The translations under genes and the position numbers were made by a program. From BMS3Abin12 sp964487445 (GTDB lineage Bacteria > Pseudomonadota > Gammaproteobacteria > 21-64-14), in NCBI GenBank assembly GCA_964487445.1, contig CAZAQG010000111.1, positions 1 to 6,646 on the forward strand: 6,646 bases of DNA, given 5' to 3'. Shown in pieces: positions 5,813-6,646 of the stretch. A model generated the notes under the pieces. The model was not told where the DNA came from. It ran no database searches and saw only the letters and a list, made by a program, of their open reading frames with translations. Each line of letters opens with the position of its first letter. Positions within the stretch are counted from its first letter, which is position 1.

Positions 5813-6415
5813 TCACGGCACCACCACCACGTCCCCGGCATGGAGCAGGATATTCTGCCGAAGGTCCTTGCCCTTTACCACGTCCCCGTACTCGAACGGC
5901 AGCGCGACCTGGCGCCCGCCCTCGCGGCGCAGGATCCGGATATCGTTCTTCGAGGCGAACGCGGTCATGCCGCCGGCCCGCGACAGCGCCTGCATGACGT
6001 CCAGCGGCCCGCTGACCATGAACGCCCCCGGCTTATTGACCTGGCCGATCACGTAGACCACGTTGCCCGCGGTCTGCTTGAGCGCGACCGTAACCGCCGG
6101 ATCCGGGATATACTTCTGAAGCTTGGCGGTCAGCTCACTCTGCAGCTCGGTGACCGTCTTGCCGGCCGCCTTCAAATGACCCACCAGCGGGAAACTGATG
6201 CCCCCGCCCGGGCCCACCAGCACCTGGCGCTGCAAGTCCTTCTCCTTCCAGACCGTCACCTCCAACTGATCGCCGGGGTGCAGTGTATAGACGTGCCCGG
6301 GCGTCGCAGAGACCTTCACGGCGGCCGGTGCACCGACCAAACCCTCAACGGCGGCGCACGCCTGCAAAAGCAGCACCGCCGCAAGCATCAGAAACACCGA
6401 ACTCAGAACCTTCAT
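5813..6415 (-). CDS. Polysaccharide export lipoprotein, short OPX/Wza family (XrtA/PEP-CTERM type)
   Basis: 200 residues from the ATG at 6413-6415. Signal peptide MKVLSSVFLMLAAVLLLQAC with lipobox LQAC (Cys20) marks a lipoprotein. The Poly_export domain spans about 42-113 (YTLHPGDQLEVTVWKEKDL, then GPGGGISFPLVGHLKAAGKT and PDPAVTVAL). One SLBB domain follows from about 117 (VVYVIGQVNKPGAFMVSG to HAGDVVVVP). The protein ends there, so it is roughly half of Wza, with one SLBB and no C-terminal membrane helix region. That matches the short exporters of exosortase-type EPS loci (TIGR03027-like). It should form a periplasmic ring that hands polymer to the beta-barrel encoded next. A second ATG two codons upstream (6419-6421) abuts GGAGGAGG directly, whereas the chosen ATG is 6 nt away. 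It is the first visible gene of the cluster and follows the long inverted repeat. Confidence 0.92.
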   Translation of the reverse strand: MKVLSSVFLMLAAVLLLQACAAVEGLVGAPAAVKVSATPGHVYTLHPGDQLEVTVWKEKDLQRQVLVGPGGGISFPLVGHLKAAGKTVTELQSELTAKLQKYIPDPAVTVALKQTAGNVVYVIGQVNKPGAFMVSGPLDVMQALSRAGGMTAFASKNDIRILRREGGRQVALPFEYGDVVKGKDLRQNILLHAGDVVVVP

Positions 6416-6421
6416 CCGCAT

Positions 6422-6429
6422 CCTCCTCC
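6422..6429 (-). promoter_or_regulatory. Shine-Dalgarno of the export gene
   Basis: GGAGGAGG on the minus strand, 6 nt before the ATG at 6415 and 0 nt before the ATG at 6421. It favours the MKVLSS start over MRMKVL. Confidence 0.75.
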
Positions 6430-6442
6430 ACCCCCGGGCGGC

Positions 6443-6536
6443 GAGTTCAAGGGGTCAGAATACTTGAAAATCCCCAATATTTTAGATTTTTGAACCGCCC
6501 TTAGGGGATTTTCAAGTATTCTGACCCCTTGAACTC
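6443..6536. repeat. Perfect 33-bp inverted repeat with 28-nt loop (MITE/REP-like hairpin)
   Basis: The left arm 6443-6475 (begins GAGTTCAAGGGGTCAG) and right arm 6504-6536 (ends CTGACCCCTTGAACTC) are exact reverse complements over 33 bp. The loop 6476-6503 starts AATATTTTAGATTTTTGAAC. The element is AT-rich compared with its surroundings, suggesting an acquired insertion. It carries no coding capacity. It lies between the putative promoter and the export Shine-Dalgarno, so it would form a very stable leader hairpin. No T-run follows either arm, so it is not a typical intrinsic terminator. It shares modules with the repeat at 1-42. Confidence 0.9.
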
Positions 6537-6584
6537 CGGGGCCGGCCCGCCACCTGCCCCTCGTCCGCCGCCGCAAACGCTGTC

Positions 6585-6613
6585 ATTGCAACAGAGCGGC
6601 GATAGAGCGTCAA
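6585..6613 (-). promoter_or_regulatory. Possible sigma70-type promoter for the export gene
   Basis: On the minus strand TTGACG (6608-6613, 5 of 6 to consensus) is followed after 17 nt by TGCAAT (6585-6590, 4 of 6). Transcription would begin near 6578 and give a leader of about 160 nt containing the 33-bp hairpin. It rests on sequence match only, and the true operon start could lie beyond the window. Confidence 0.35.
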
Positions 6614-6646
6614 CCTGCCGGATCCCCTCAACATCGCCGGCGGGGC

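Noticed and set aside
4483..5997. Plus-strand open frame of 504 codons across the barrel gene and REP array
   Set aside because: It is an Arg/Pro/Gly-rich shadow of the barrel gene extended through REP-like palindromes, with no recognisable protein features.
5777..6493. Plus-strand open frame opposite the export gene
   Set aside because: It is fully antisense to a clear Poly_export/SLBB lipoprotein, low-complexity at both ends, and runs into the inverted repeat.
6443..6536. 33-bp inverted repeat as a Rho-independent terminator of an upstream gene
   Set aside because: Neither arm is followed by a T-run, the loop is long, and the arm sequence matches a dispersed repeat family instead.

Overview
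The window is a GC-rich (roughly two-thirds G+C by eye) bacterial segment. Its real genes all read on the minus strand, from right to left, and form most of an envelope polysaccharide synthesis/export cluster. The set is a short lipoprotein polysaccharide exporter, an outer-membrane beta-barrel, a Wzz/GNVR chain-length protein, a CpsD/CapB-type P-loop kinase and an ExeA-like AAA ATPase. This is the core set known from XrtA (exosortase A)/PEP-CTERM-associated EPS loci of Proteobacteria. Composition, family resemblance and the interspersed GTAGGGCGGG-type palindromes fit a gamma- or betaproteobacterium. The species cannot be named, and no exosortase, PEP-CTERM protein or glycosyltransferase lies inside the window.

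Layout in transcription order (right to left). 6537-6646 holds a possible sigma70-like promoter. 6443-6536 is a perfect 33-bp inverted repeat with a 28-nt AT-rich loop, just before the Shine-Dalgarno of the export gene. 5813-6415 encodes the export lipoprotein. 5491-5812 is non-coding, with REP-like palindromes. 4219-5490 encodes the beta-barrel. 2375-4168 encodes the chain-length determinant. 2199-2374 is non-coding, with three more REP-like palindromes. 1350-2198 is the kinase and 346-1347 the ATPase, separated by 2 nt. 29-346 is a receiver-like (CheB/ChpB N-terminus-like) reading frame that overlaps the ATPase stop by one base and ends inside a second dispersed repeat at the left edge.

Inferred joint role: polymer made at the inner membrane has its length set by the Wzz-like protein together with the separate kinase, crosses the periplasm through the exporter ring, and leaves through the beta-barrel. 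The ATPase is a constant member of these loci with no settled role. The compact exporter lacks the C-terminal region with which Wza spans the outer membrane, which explains why a separate barrel sits next to it.

The most notable oddities are these. An A10 run at the ATPase 3' end could, by a one-base slip, join the ATPase and its Pro-rich tail to the receiver domain. REP-like elements show compensatory stem changes. The long hairpin lies in the presumed leader. The kinase has no C-terminal tyrosine cluster. The best ribosome-binding site before the chain-length gene points at an out-of-frame ATG.
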